A DNA stretch of 64,000 nt from an uncultured Ruminococcus sp. (GTDB lineage: Bacteria; Bacillota; Clostridia; Oscillospirales; Ruminococcaceae), in assembly GCA_947624295.1 (NCBI GenBank), contig CANQJV010000002.1, forward strand, positions 62,001 through 126,000, given 5' to 3'. This document shows positions 9,133-17,518 of this stretch, one piece after another. The position numbers and the translations under genes are program-made. How positions within the stretch are numbered: position 1 is the first letter of the stretch; every line of letters begins with the position of its first letter. The notes beneath the pieces were generated by a model. That model was not told where the DNA came from and made no database searches. It saw only the letters and a program-made list of their open reading frames with translations.

Positions 9133-11034
9133 ATGAGAAATTCAATTAAAAAATTCATATCATCTCTTTCAGCAATGGCGATAGCAACGGCTTCTATGCC
9201 ATGTATTGCAGTTATGGCGGAAGATACTGCTTTAACATCATTCCCTTATACGATTGAGGGCGAAGATATGGAGGGAGCAACGTTATGGGAGTCGATTTAC
9301 GAGAATAAAATTGACGGCTATAGCGGAAAAGGTTTTGCTTATCTTACGAGTGATGCGTTAAGTTTCAAGGTTACGGTTCCGGAGGACGGAATGTATCAGA
9401 TAAACGCAAGATGTGCGCAGATACTTGACGAGGGCGGACGTTTTGAGACTATCGCTATAAACGGCGTTGAGTATTCAAAGACAGTGCCGTATTATGATAA
9501 GTGGACGGACGTTGATTTTGGAGTTGTACGACTGAGGAAAGGCGAAAATGAGATTTCTTTCCTGAACAAGTACGGCTATCTTGCGATAGACACGGTTACA
9601 GTTTCCGACGCAGTATTCCCTGATGTAACGAAAGCTACAGGAGTACCGTGCGATAAAGATGCGACAGACGAGGCGAAGGCACTGCTTAGTTACCTGCAAA
9701 GCGTTTACGGAAGTCATATTCTTTCGGGACAGCAGGAAATTTACGGCGGAGGTCACGACAATGAGCCGAATAAATACGATGAAGAATTTGAGTATCTGAA
9801 AGACCTTACAGGTTCATATCCTGCAATAAGAGGATTTGACTTTATGAACTACAATCCGCTGTACGGCTGGGACGACGGTTCAACTGAACGAGCAATTGAC
9901 TGGGTCAAGAACAAGAACGGTATCATAACGACTTCATGGCATATAAATTTGCCGACTGATTTTGAGAATTACGAAGTAGGCGAGCCTGTTGACTGGACGG
10001 AGTGTTCATACAAGAATAATCCGCAGTTCAAAATTGCGAACGCTGTAAAAGAGGGTACAAAAGAAAATGAATATCTTAATCTTGCGATAGAGGATTTAGC
10101 GGAGCAATTCCTTATACTTCAGGAGAATAATGTTCCGATAATGTTCAGACCGTTCCATGAAGCAGAGGGTAATGGCGGAACAGACGGAGCAGGAGCGTGG
10201 TTCTGGTGGTCGCAGGACGGTGCGGAGGATTACAAAGAGTTATGGAAGTACTTGTATAATAAATTAACAAACGAATACGGACTTCATAACATAATCTGGT
10301 TGCAGAATCTGTATGCGTGGTCTGACGAATCAGCAGAGTGGTATGTTGGCGATGACTATGTTGACATTGTAGGATTTGACAAATACGACACTGTTTATAA
10401 CCGTCACGACGGATTAACGAGCGGACCTAACGAAGATTGTAACAGCAATGTATACTGGTCACTTGTTAACTATGTCAAGAATAACAAAATGGTTGCTGTA
10501 ATGGAGAACAGTACGATACCAAGTCTTTCCAATATGCTGACTGAAAAAGCATCATGGCTTTATTTCTGTACATGGTACGACAACGGACAGGATAACTTTA
10601 TTTCAGGCGACAACTATAATAATCCTGATACAGTCAAGGAGCTTATGACAGATGACTACTGTATCAATCTTGAGGATTTGCCGGCTGATTTGTACACATT
10701 CAAGGGTGAAAACACTCCGGGAGTCACAACAACTAAGCCTGTTGAAACTGAAAAGCCGAGCGGAAGCGAAACGACAACTGTTAAGCCGTCGGCAAGCGGA
10801 GATAAAGTTGAGGTTACGATTTTAGGCGATGCTAACGAGGACGGCAAAGTAAACATGGCAGATGTAGCGTCAATAATCCAGAGTATAGGCAATCAAGACA
10901 TATATGCGCTTTCGGAGCAAGGTTTTGCGAATGCTGAACTTTGCGATAATGCGGAGGGACTTACAGGAGCAGATGCGCTTGCAATACAACTGTTTGTAGC
11001 GAAACAGATTACAGAACTCCCGTATGTTGAGTAA
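9133..11034 (+). CDS. Dockerin-bearing GH26 beta-mannanase with N-terminal CBM35-like module
   Basis: Secreted endo-mannanase predicted to cut beta-1,4-mannan. Domains in order: signal peptide (1-29, ending VMAEDT), CBM35-like beta-sandwich (about 37-157, starting FPYTIEGEDMEG), GH26 barrel (about 165-520), Thr/Pro/Ser linker, and type I dockerin (about 563-633). The GH26 acid/base Glu is E343 in FRPFHEAEG and the nucleophile is E458 in VMENST. The first dockerin loop is GDANEDGKVNMAD; the second (CDNAEGLTGADA) is a variant spacing. Own promoter and terminator. AGGAGG precedes ATG 9133. The paralogue at 61813 has the same GH26-dockerin plan. The dockerin would anchor the enzyme to a cohesin scaffold not present here. 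Confidence 0.93.
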   Translation: MRNSIKKFISSLSAMAIATASMPCIAVMAEDTALTSFPYTIEGEDMEGATLWESIYENKIDGYSGKGFAYLTSDALSFKVTVPEDGMYQINARCAQILDEGGRFETIAINGVEYSKTVPYYDKWTDVDFGVVRLRKGENEISFLNKYGYLAIDTVTVSDAVFPDVTKATGVPCDKDATDEAKALLSYLQSVYGSHILSGQQEIYGGGHDNEPNKYDEEFEYLKDLTGSYPAIRGFDFMNYNPLYGWDDGSTERAIDWVKNKNGIITTSWHINLPTDFENYEVGEPVDWTECSYKNNPQFKIANAVKEGTKENEYLNLAIEDLAEQFLILQENNVPIMFRPFHEAEGNGGTDGAGAWFWWSQDGAEDYKELWKYLYNKLTNEYGLHNIIWLQNLYAWSDESAEWYVGDDYVDIVGFDKYDTVYNRHDGLTSGPNEDCNSNVYWSLVNYVKNNKMVAVMENSTIPSLSNMLTEKASWLYFCTWYDNGQDNFISGDNYNNPDTVKELMTDDYCINLEDLPADLYTFKGENTPGVTTTKPVETEKPSGSETTTVKPSASGDKVEVTILGDANEDGKVNMADVASIIQSIGNQDIYALSEQGFANAELCDNAEGLTGADALAIQLFVAKQITELPYVE

Positions 11035-11055
11035 TGTAAATTATATAACAAAAGC

Positions 11056-11084
11056 TGAACCTGATTTTTCAGGTTCACTTTTTT
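11056..11084 (+). terminator. Intrinsic terminator of the GH26 gene
   Basis: TGAACCTGA (11056-11064), TTTT loop, TCAGGTTCA (11069-11077) followed by CTTTTTT. It shares the TGAACCT/AGGTTCA stem with the terminators at 11755 and 12554. Confidence 0.9.
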
Positions 11085-11147
11085 ATTTGTATTTCACAAT
11101 TTTTTATAATAAAATTTGTGTATAACATAGAATATGTTTATAAATTA

Positions 11148-11176
11148 TAGACAAAATAGGATTGATATGATATAAT
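11148..11176 (+). promoter_or_regulatory. Promoter of the orphan gene at 11248
   Basis: TAGACA (11148-11153), 17-bp spacer, TATAAT (11171-11176), about 70 bp before the start codon. Confidence 0.6.
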
Positions 11177-11247
11177 AAACTAAATTTTATTGCAACATTA
11201 CAACAAATTTGTGTAGCATAAAGCAATTATTTTGCAAAGGTGATTTT

Positions 11248-11754
11248 ATGAAAGAAGATTTGTCTGAAATTATTGAAATTTTTAAGTTTAATATTGAATG
11301 TGATGATACTATTATTAAGGCATTATATGATTATATTGAGTCATATCCTTTTGCTTTTCCATCGATTTGCGATGAAATTATGAATGAGATTCATTTCAAA
11401 TGCCATAAATACCATGATTTTATGTATCAGTGTATAGAAATAATGTCTTCATTATTTATTTTTGAAGAATATGACTACACATCTGAAAATTTTTTGGAAA
11501 AACTTAAAGAACTTATAAATAAATTGGAAGAACTATTGTATCTTATTGAAAATGTAATATGTGTTTTTGAAGAAGCAAACTGTATATTCAAAAAAGGAAC
11601 GTATTTATTAAGATATATTGAAATATTGGAGGATACTATTAAAAAAACAAGATATTCAACACTATGTTTTATTGATAAATTAAAAAATATATATAATTAT
11701 AATGAAGATTTGTTAAATAAAAGGAAAATAGATTTCAATAAAATTAAATTTTGA
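11248..11754 (+). CDS. Hypothetical helical protein, AT-rich orphan
   Basis: I do not recognise this 168-residue protein. I chose ATG 11248 (MKEDLSEIIEIF) rather than the in-frame ATG 11209 because AAAGGTGA sits at the proper distance before 11248. The sequence is almost entirely predicted helix with heptad-like Leu/Ile spacing (for example FLEKLKELINKLEELLYLIE), a cysteine-bearing middle (CVFEEANC) and no signal peptide or clear membrane span. Codon use is far more AT-rich than in the flanking mannanase and miaB genes. It has its own promoter and terminator, so it is monocistronic. Together with the next gene it looks like recently acquired accessory DNA. Confidence 0.65.
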   Translation: MKEDLSEIIEIFKFNIECDDTIIKALYDYIESYPFAFPSICDEIMNEIHFKCHKYHDFMYQCIEIMSSLFIFEEYDYTSENFLEKLKELINKLEELLYLIENVICVFEEANCIFKKGTYLLRYIEILEDTIKKTRYSTLCFIDKLKNIYNYNEDLLNKRKIDFNKIKF

Positions 11755-11781
11755 GTGAACCTTAAAACAGGTTCACTTTTT
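11755..11781 (+). terminator. Intrinsic terminator of the orphan gene
   Basis: GTGAACCT (11755-11762), loop TAAAAC, AGGTTCAC (11769-11776), then TTTTTATTT. It begins on the base after the stop codon. Confidence 0.9.
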
Positions 11782-11854
11782 ATTTACTTTTTTCAACAAA
11801 ATTATTTAATTTTTGTATAAAATATAGAATTTTTGTATATTTTTTACATATTAC

Positions 11855-11883
11855 TTGACAAAAAAAAAAAAAAAAACTATTAT
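11855..11883 (+). promoter_or_regulatory. Promoter with poly-A spacer upstream of the membrane orphan
   Basis: TTGACA (11855-11860) and TATTAT (11878-11883) are separated by 17 bp of which 16 are A; with the last base of the -35 the run is 17 A (11860-11876). The -35 hexamer is perfect. A TATAAT at 11881 would give 20-bp spacing. Length change of the run by slippage would alter the spacing. Confidence 0.65.
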
Positions 11884-11947
11884 AATTATATAAGTGTTTT
11901 TAACGTTGTAGTCAATAAATTTTATAAATAAAAAGGAATTATATACT

Positions 11948-12508
11948 ATGGAAGAAAAAAAGCAACTTCTTGAAAAATTTTATTCGTCAAAACAGGTAAT
12001 TGACCAGATGCGACCTATTGAGAACAGAAGAAATGAACTTCAAAATAAAGTAACCCAAGGCGAAAGCAGAAGACATGGGTGTATAAACTTAATTTTTTTA
12101 GTATGGTTTTCAGCTACTTTAATGATATTTATTCCAATAGTTTTCAATTCAGACGATTCTTCATTAGCTTCTAAAATAGAACTTTTAGCCGGCTTTATAA
12201 TACTTCTTAATGTTATTCCGATAATTTGGTTTATTGCAAGTATAATTAAAATAATTGTCTTGAAAATATGGAAAAAAGAAATTAAACGTAAAGATGATGA
12301 GCTGAATATTATAAGACAAAATAAGGAATTGGAATGGTTGCCATTTATTTATCGCACATCACCAGCATTTGATTCATTTTATATGTATCTTTCAACCGGA
12401 CGTGCAGATACATTAAAAGAGGCGATGAACATATTTGAAACAGAATTAAATGCTCAGCGTATGGGTACTGCTGCTGCAATCGGTGCATTTTACGGGGCAC
12501 AGCAATAG
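11948..12508 (+). CDS. Hypothetical membrane protein with two transmembrane helices
   Basis: A 186-residue protein, not recognised. Residues 1-42 are charged and helical, then two hydrophobic spans (about 45-66, CINLIFLVWFSATLMIFIPIVF, and 78-106), then a cytoplasmic-type charged helix (KKEIKRKDDELNIIRQNKEL) and a C-terminal Ala/Gly-rich end GTAAAIGAFYGAQQ. AAGGA precedes ATG 11948. It is monocistronic: promoter with A-tract spacer upstream, terminator downstream. Codon use is AT-rich like the preceding orphan. Predicted inner-membrane location; function unknown. Confidence 0.68.
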   Translation: MEEKKQLLEKFYSSKQVIDQMRPIENRRNELQNKVTQGESRRHGCINLIFLVWFSATLMIFIPIVFNSDDSSLASKIELLAGFIILLNVIPIIWFIASIIKIIVLKIWKKEIKRKDDELNIIRQNKELEWLPFIYRTSPAFDSFYMYLSTGRADTLKEAMNIFETELNAQRMGTAAAIGAFYGAQQ

Positions 12509-12553
12509 GGGTCTGTCTTTTTGAAAATATAAAAAAATTAACAAATGGTAAAA

Positions 12554-12581
12554 GTGAATCTGTAAAGGTTCACTTTTTTAT
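12554..12581 (+). terminator. Intrinsic terminator of the membrane orphan
   Basis: GTGAATCT (12554-12561), loop GTAA, AGGTTCAC (12566-12573), then TTTTTTATTT. It is the third copy of this stem in 1.5 kb. Confidence 0.85.
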
Positions 12582-12763
12582 TTCACGGAAATCAATTTTC
12601 AAAAAACATCTGTTTTGTAACAGTGTTTTTATAGCATTTTGACGAGTAATTTCATTCAAAATCATCTGAAAATGATTCTAATTCTAACATAAACCATATA
12701 AAATTAAAATAGTTAAATAATTTTATTAGCAAAATTGATTTCCGTGTTTTATTTTTGTGACAC

Positions 12764-12792
12764 TTGCATAAGTGCCGAAATTGTGATATAAT
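12764..12792 (+). promoter_or_regulatory. Promoter of miaB with overlapping palindrome
   Basis: TTGCAT (12764-12769), 17-bp spacer, TATAAT (12787-12792) with an extended TGTGA just before it. The palindrome CACTT-GCAT-AAGTG (12761-12774) covers the -35 and could be an operator. The rest of the 12509-12822 gap holds only the terminator at 12554. Confidence 0.65.
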
Positions 12793-12822
12793 TATATAGT
12801 TAAGTAAAAGGAGATGTCTGAT

Positions 12823-14169
12823 ATGTTGAATGAAATAAAAAATATAATCGGTGAAGGGAAATACGCATATGTGAGGAGTTTCGGCTGTCAGCTCAATATA
12901 TCGGACGGCGAGAAAATCAAAGGCTTGCTTATGCAAATGGGGTATAACTTCACGGACGATGAAGCAAAGGCGGATTTGATTATTCTGAACACGTGTGCAG
13001 TGCGTGAAAATGCGGAGGACAGAGTTTTCGGGATAGTCGGCAGTATGAAGAAACTCAAAGAAATCAAGCCGTCGCTGATAATCGGAATATCGGGGTGTAT
13101 GACAGCGCAGGCGCATATTGCGGAGAAGATAAGGAAATCATATCCGCAAGTTGATTTTGTGGTAGGGACGTCAGCGATAAGCAGTATCCCGAAACTTTTG
13201 TTCGATTGCCTCAGAGGAGAGAAATTCGGAGTTGATATTGCGGAATACGATGATTTTTCGGAAGTTGAACAGGTACGGGAGAGCAAATTCAAAGCGAGTG
13301 TACCAATAATGTTTGGCTGTAATAATTTTTGTACTTATTGTATAGTGCCGTATGTTCGGGGACGTGAGAGGAGCCGTAAGCAGGAAGATATAGTTACTGA
13401 AGTGAGGGATCTTGTGCAAAATGGCTATAAAGAGGTAATGCTTTTAGGGCAGAATGTCAATTCATACGGCAATGATTTTGGAGAAAAGGGAGCATTCCCG
13501 AAACTTTTGAGGGAACTCAATAAAATAGAGGGAGATTTTGTTATAAGATTTATGTCATCGCACCCGAAAGATGCGACAGAGGAGTTAATAGATACAATAT
13601 TTGAGTGCAACAAAGTAGCGAAACATCTGCATTTACCGTTGCAGAGCGGGAGCAGTGACGTATTAGCCCGTATGAACCGCCGATATACAGTAGAGAAGTA
13701 CCTTGAAATCGTGGAATATATCAGGAGCAGGGATAGTGGATTTTCGTTGACGACAGATTTAATAGTAGGATTCCCTGACGAAACTGACGCTGATTTTCAA
13801 GCGACACTGGACGTAATAAAGAGAGTTAAGTATGATAATATATATTCATTTATTTACTCAAAGCGTTCAGGGACGAAAGCAGCTGAAATGGCTGATTTTA
13901 CGTCGGACGAAGTAAAGAGCGCACGAATGAGGGAACTGCTTGAATTACAGCGTGAAATTTCGACGGAGAATTACAAGCGGTTTATAGGCAAAAGAATGCG
14001 GGTACTTGTAGATGACGTATCGAAGAAACGCAAGGGGTATGTTACGGGCAAGAGCAATGAGTATATCATAGTTGAATTTGAGGGTGACGAAACGCTTATA
14101 GGGCGATTTGTGGACATTGAGGTAACGGACTCTATGAATTGGGCGGTTATCGGGAAAATGGTCAAATAA
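12823..14169 (+). CDS. miaB: tRNA-2-methylthio-N6-dimethylallyladenosine synthase MiaB
   Basis: Radical SAM methylthiotransferase that adds the 2-methylthio group to i6A37 of tRNA, downstream of MiaA (encoded at 20157). I prefer ATG 12823 over ATG 12814, because AAAGGAG abuts 12814 but lies nine bases before 12823. Domains: UPF0004 N-terminal part with three cluster Cys (FGCQLN, NTCAVREN, SGCMTAQ), radical SAM core with CNNFCTYC, and a C-terminal TRAM domain (KRFIGKRMRVLVDD onward). At 448 residues it is full length. It is separated from mutS only by ylbF and a repeat region. Confidence 0.96.
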   Translation: MLNEIKNIIGEGKYAYVRSFGCQLNISDGEKIKGLLMQMGYNFTDDEAKADLIILNTCAVRENAEDRVFGIVGSMKKLKEIKPSLIIGISGCMTAQAHIAEKIRKSYPQVDFVVGTSAISSIPKLLFDCLRGEKFGVDIAEYDDFSEVEQVRESKFKASVPIMFGCNNFCTYCIVPYVRGRERSRKQEDIVTEVRDLVQNGYKEVMLLGQNVNSYGNDFGEKGAFPKLLRELNKIEGDFVIRFMSSHPKDATEELIDTIFECNKVAKHLHLPLQSGSSDVLARMNRRYTVEKYLEIVEYIRSRDSGFSLTTDLIVGFPDETDADFQATLDVIKRVKYDNIYSFIYSKRSGTKAAEMADFTSDEVKSARMRELLELQREISTENYKRFIGKRMRVLVDDVSKKRKGYVTGKSNEYIIVEFEGDETLIGRFVDIEVTDSMNWAVIGKMVK

Positions 14170-14256
14170 TTTACTGAGATGTTTACGGCTAAGCCGTTAA
14201 TATACTCTCCACTGTTGCAAAGTGTCCAAAGAATGCTGAACAGAAAATTCGTATGT

Positions 14257-14342
14257 CAAGGAAGAGGACGAAAGCATACTGTCGTATGGTGAGGTGACTC
14301 CCTTCAGTGAAGGGAGATGTCACGAAGTGACAGAGGTGCCCG
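14257..14342 (+). repeat. Intergenic repeat with two hairpins, downstream of miaB
   Basis: The region contains a core CAAGGAAGAGGACGAAAG followed by CATACTGTCGTATG, then two perfect hairpins: CTCCCTTC-AGT-GAAGGGAG (14298-14316) and TGTCAC-GAA-GTGACA (14318-14332). The core resembles positions 36828-36870 inside the 162-bp palindrome at 36773. The tandem hairpin part resembles short intergenic repeats that I recall from gut Firmicutes genomes. The 282-bp miaB-ylbF gap holds no gene. Confidence 0.65.
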
Positions 14343-14451
14343 ACCCGATTAGGGTGATGACGCAGACAGACGGATTTTATGTCAGTATTACTGGATAGTT
14401 TCTAACAGCGGAGAGTACAAATAAAAAGTTTTAATTAAAGGAGAAATTGAA

Positions 14452-14853
14452 ATGGATATTATTGAAATGACAAGGGAATTGGGCAAGGCATTACAGGAGG
14501 ACGACAGATATACAGCGTATATGCTTGCAAAGCAGGCGAACGACAACGACAAAGTATTGCAGGCACTTATAAACGGTTTTGAGAATATGCGTTTGCAGTT
14601 AAACGAAGAACTTGCTAAGGACGACAAAGACACGGAGCGAATCAAGGAACTTGACGAAGGAATCAAGTCGAATTACAAGCAGATTATGTCAAACAAGAAT
14701 ATGATTGTTTTCACAGCAGCGCAAGGTTCACTGGAGGCACTTGTGAACAATATACAGCAGATAATCACACTTTGTGCTAACGGTGAAGACCCTGCTACTT
14801 GTCAGCCGTCGAGTTGTACGGGAAGTTGTGCAACTTGCGGAGGTTGTGGCTGA
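14452..14853 (+). CDS. ylbF: YlbF/YmcA-family regulator with cysteine-rich tail (RicF-like)
   Basis: A 133-residue helical protein of the YlbF/YmcA (Ric) family, which in Bacillus forms a complex with RicA and RicT that supports RNase Y-dependent RNA maturation. The body is helical (MDIIEMTRELGKALQEDDRY). The C-terminus carries five closely spaced Cys (CQPSSCTGSCATCGGCG), a likely iron-sulfur ligand set as described for Bacillus RicF. AAAGGAG precedes the ATG. It sits immediately before mutS, a common arrangement in Clostridia. No RicA or RicT gene is in the window. Confidence 0.85.
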   Translation: MDIIEMTRELGKALQEDDRYTAYMLAKQANDNDKVLQALINGFENMRLQLNEELAKDDKDTERIKELDEGIKSNYKQIMSNKNMIVFTAAQGSLEALVNNIQQIITLCANGEDPATCQPSSCTGSCATCGGCG

Positions 14854-14883
14854 TGAAAAAGAGAGAGGGAGAGGAGAATGCTC

Positions 14884-17493
14884 ATGGAGATTGACAGAAG
14901 CAAGATTTCGCCAATGATGAGGCAATATCTGGAAATAAAGGACAAATATAGTGACTGCATATTATTTTTCAGATTAGGTGATTTTTACGAGATGTTTTTT
15001 GACGATGCGATAGTAGTATCGAAAGCACTTGAACTGACGCTTACGGGGAAAGACTGCGGACTTGAGGAAAGGGCACCTATGTGCGGAATACCGTATCATG
15101 CGAGTGATATGTATATAAAGAAACTCATTGATATGGGTTATAAAGTAGCTGTTTGTGAGCAATTTGCAGACCCGAATGATACGAAAGGCATTTTTGTGCG
15201 AGATGTCATGAGGGTAGTGACACCGGGAACAATAACAGAATCGAGTATGCTTGATGACGGTAAAAACAATTATATATGCAGTATCTTCTACAATGAGGAA
15301 GAAAAAACTTGTGGTATAGCGTCGGCGGATATATCAACAGGCGATGCTGATTTGAGTTTATTTCAGGGGAAAGGGCTTGAATCGGGGATAATAAACGAAT
15401 TATCGAGATGTCAGCCTGCTGAAATCATATTCACTGAAAGTTTTTTATCGCTTAAATCGGTAGCTGATTTTATAAAACTCAGGCTGAATTGTGCGGTTAC
15501 TTTACGTGACAGGGAATGTTTTGATGTTGAGGCGAAAAGGTCATATATTGAGAGTGTTTTCAATGTGCAGTCGGTACGTGAACTCGGGATTTCAGAAACG
15601 GGAGCGGATTGTTCAGCGATATGCGGACTTTTCGACTATATACACGACACACAGAAAACGTCTGTATCGAGGTTCACGTCGATAAACCTGCTTAATATAG
15701 ATGCTTTTGTAGGGCTTGACCTGAATGCAAGGCGTAATCTTGAACTCACTGAAACTATGCGTAACAAAGAGAAAAAGGGCTCATTATTCTGGGTACTTGA
15801 TTCAACGCATACAGCGATGGGCAGACGTTTACTGAAGAACTGGATTGAACAGCCGTTGAAAAGTCCTGCAAAGATTATAGAAAGGCACGATGCTGTAGAA
15901 ACTCTGTACAGGAGGAGTGTTGACTTAGCTGAAACGGGCGATTTACTTGACAGAGCGTATGACCTTGAAAGGCTTATGACTAAAATCATGTATAAATCAG
16001 CGACACCACGAGATGTGAAGTCATTATCGCAGACAGCTATGCAGTTACCGAGTTTGAAGAATATACTGGAAAAATTCACGGAATCGAAACTGCTTGCGAG
16101 ATATAACAGTGAAATATCTGATTTAAGCGAGATAGTGAATCTTGTGGAGAATGCTATAACAGACGAACCGCCTGTATCGGTGAAAGACGGGGGAGTAATC
16201 AAAGACGGATTCAACAAAGAACTTGATATGCAGAGGCATATTATGAATCACGGGCAGGAGATTATTGACGGAATAGTACAGCGGGAGAGAGATGCTACAG
16301 GGATAAAGACATTGAAAGTAGGCTTTAACAGGGTATTCGGGTATTATCTTGAAGTAACCCGTTCATATTATGATTTCATACCTGATAACTGGATACGTAA
16401 GCAAACGCTTGCGAATGCGGAGAGGTTTATTACGGAGGAATTGAAAAACGCTGAGAACTCAATTCTGAGTGCAAAAGACAAAGCCCTTGCACTTGAGGCA
16501 GATATTTTTGCGGAAGTCCGAGATTTCATAGCTACGAAGCTTGCGGAAGTACAGAAAACAGCATCAGCAGTTGCGGCGGTAGACGTATTATGTTCATTTG
16601 CGGAAGTCTCATTGCGTAACCAATACACAAAGCCTGATATATCAATAGACGGTTCGATTGACATAAGAGGGGGTCGTCACCCTGTAGTAGAATTGATGTT
16701 GAAAGACGAAATGTTTGTACCGAACGACGTATATATAGACAATAAATCCAACAGAATGTCAATTATAACGGGACCGAATATGTCAGGAAAATCGACATAT
16801 ATGAGGCAGACTGCGCTTATAGTAATCATGGCGCAGATAGGGTGTTTTGTGCCTGCTGATTCAGCGAAAATTTCGGTAGTGGACAAGATTTTCACACGAG
16901 TGGGAGCGTCGGACGACCTTACAGCAGGACAATCTACATTTATGGTAGAGATGAGCGAAGTAGCGGACATACTGAACAATGCCACCCATGAGAGCCTTGT
17001 TATACTTGACGAAGTAGGGCGGGGAACGTCTACATTTGACGGAATAAGCATAGCGAGGGCGGTAGCGGAGTACATATGCGAGAGCAAGAAATTAGGCTGT
17101 AAGACGTTATTTGCGACGCATTATCATGAACTCATAGGGCTTGAGAATGAGATAGATGGCGTAAAGAATTACAGTATAGCGGTGAACAAGCATAATGGCA
17201 GTATACGATTTTTGCGGAAGATAGTGCGGGGAGGAGTAGACGACAGTTATGGAGTAGACGTTGCGAAGCTTGCAGGACTTCCGACGAAAGTAGTAAACAG
17301 AGCGAAGGAACTTTTGCGTGAAATGGAGGAATCGCATGAAAAGCCTGTAATCAAGGAAACTGATTCGCAAATCAGTTTCAGCAGTATGAACCGTGAAAAA
17401 GCGATTTTGATGCTTGAAAAGACGAATATAGAGGAATTGAGTGACAGTGAGTGCAGGGAACTTTTGAGAGATATGGCAGAAATGCTGAAATAA
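14884..17493 (+). CDS. mutS: DNA mismatch repair protein MutS
   Basis: MutS recognises mismatches and loops and recruits MutL. I place the start at ATG 14884 (MEIDRSKISPMMRQY), as GAGGAG lies seven bases upstream; ATG 14878 is too close. The 869-residue protein has the mismatch-binding domain I with the FYEMFFDDA motif (Phe and Glu contact the mismatch; about residues 35-43), connector, lever/clamp, and ATPase with Walker A GPNMSGKST and Walker B VILDEVGRGTSTFDG. The C-terminal HTH follows. mutL begins 26 bp after the stop, so the two are cotranscribed. Coding strand is notably G-rich compared with genes after 20 kb. Confidence 0.97.
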   Translation: MEIDRSKISPMMRQYLEIKDKYSDCILFFRLGDFYEMFFDDAIVVSKALELTLTGKDCGLEERAPMCGIPYHASDMYIKKLIDMGYKVAVCEQFADPNDTKGIFVRDVMRVVTPGTITESSMLDDGKNNYICSIFYNEEEKTCGIASADISTGDADLSLFQGKGLESGIINELSRCQPAEIIFTESFLSLKSVADFIKLRLNCAVTLRDRECFDVEAKRSYIESVFNVQSVRELGISETGADCSAICGLFDYIHDTQKTSVSRFTSINLLNIDAFVGLDLNARRNLELTETMRNKEKKGSLFWVLDSTHTAMGRRLLKNWIEQPLKSPAKIIERHDAVETLYRRSVDLAETGDLLDRAYDLERLMTKIMYKSATPRDVKSLSQTAMQLPSLKNILEKFTESKLLARYNSEISDLSEIVNLVENAITDEPPVSVKDGGVIKDGFNKELDMQRHIMNHGQEIIDGIVQRERDATGIKTLKVGFNRVFGYYLEVTRSYYDFIPDNWIRKQTLANAERFITEELKNAENSILSAKDKALALEADIFAEVRDFIATKLAEVQKTASAVAAVDVLCSFAEVSLRNQYTKPDISIDGSIDIRGGRHPVVELMLKDEMFVPNDVYIDNKSNRMSIITGPNMSGKSTYMRQTALIVIMAQIGCFVPADSAKISVVDKIFTRVGASDDLTAGQSTFMVEMSEVADILNNATHESLVILDEVGRGTSTFDGISIARAVAEYICESKKLGCKTLFATHYHELIGLENEIDGVKNYSIAVNKHNGSIRFLRKIVRGGVDDSYGVDVAKLAGLPTKVVNRAKELLREMEESHEKPVIKETDSQISFSSMNREKAILMLEKTNIEELSDSECRELLRDMAEMLK

Positions 17494-17518
17494 AATTGCA
17501 GAAAGGGGAGGAATCCGA

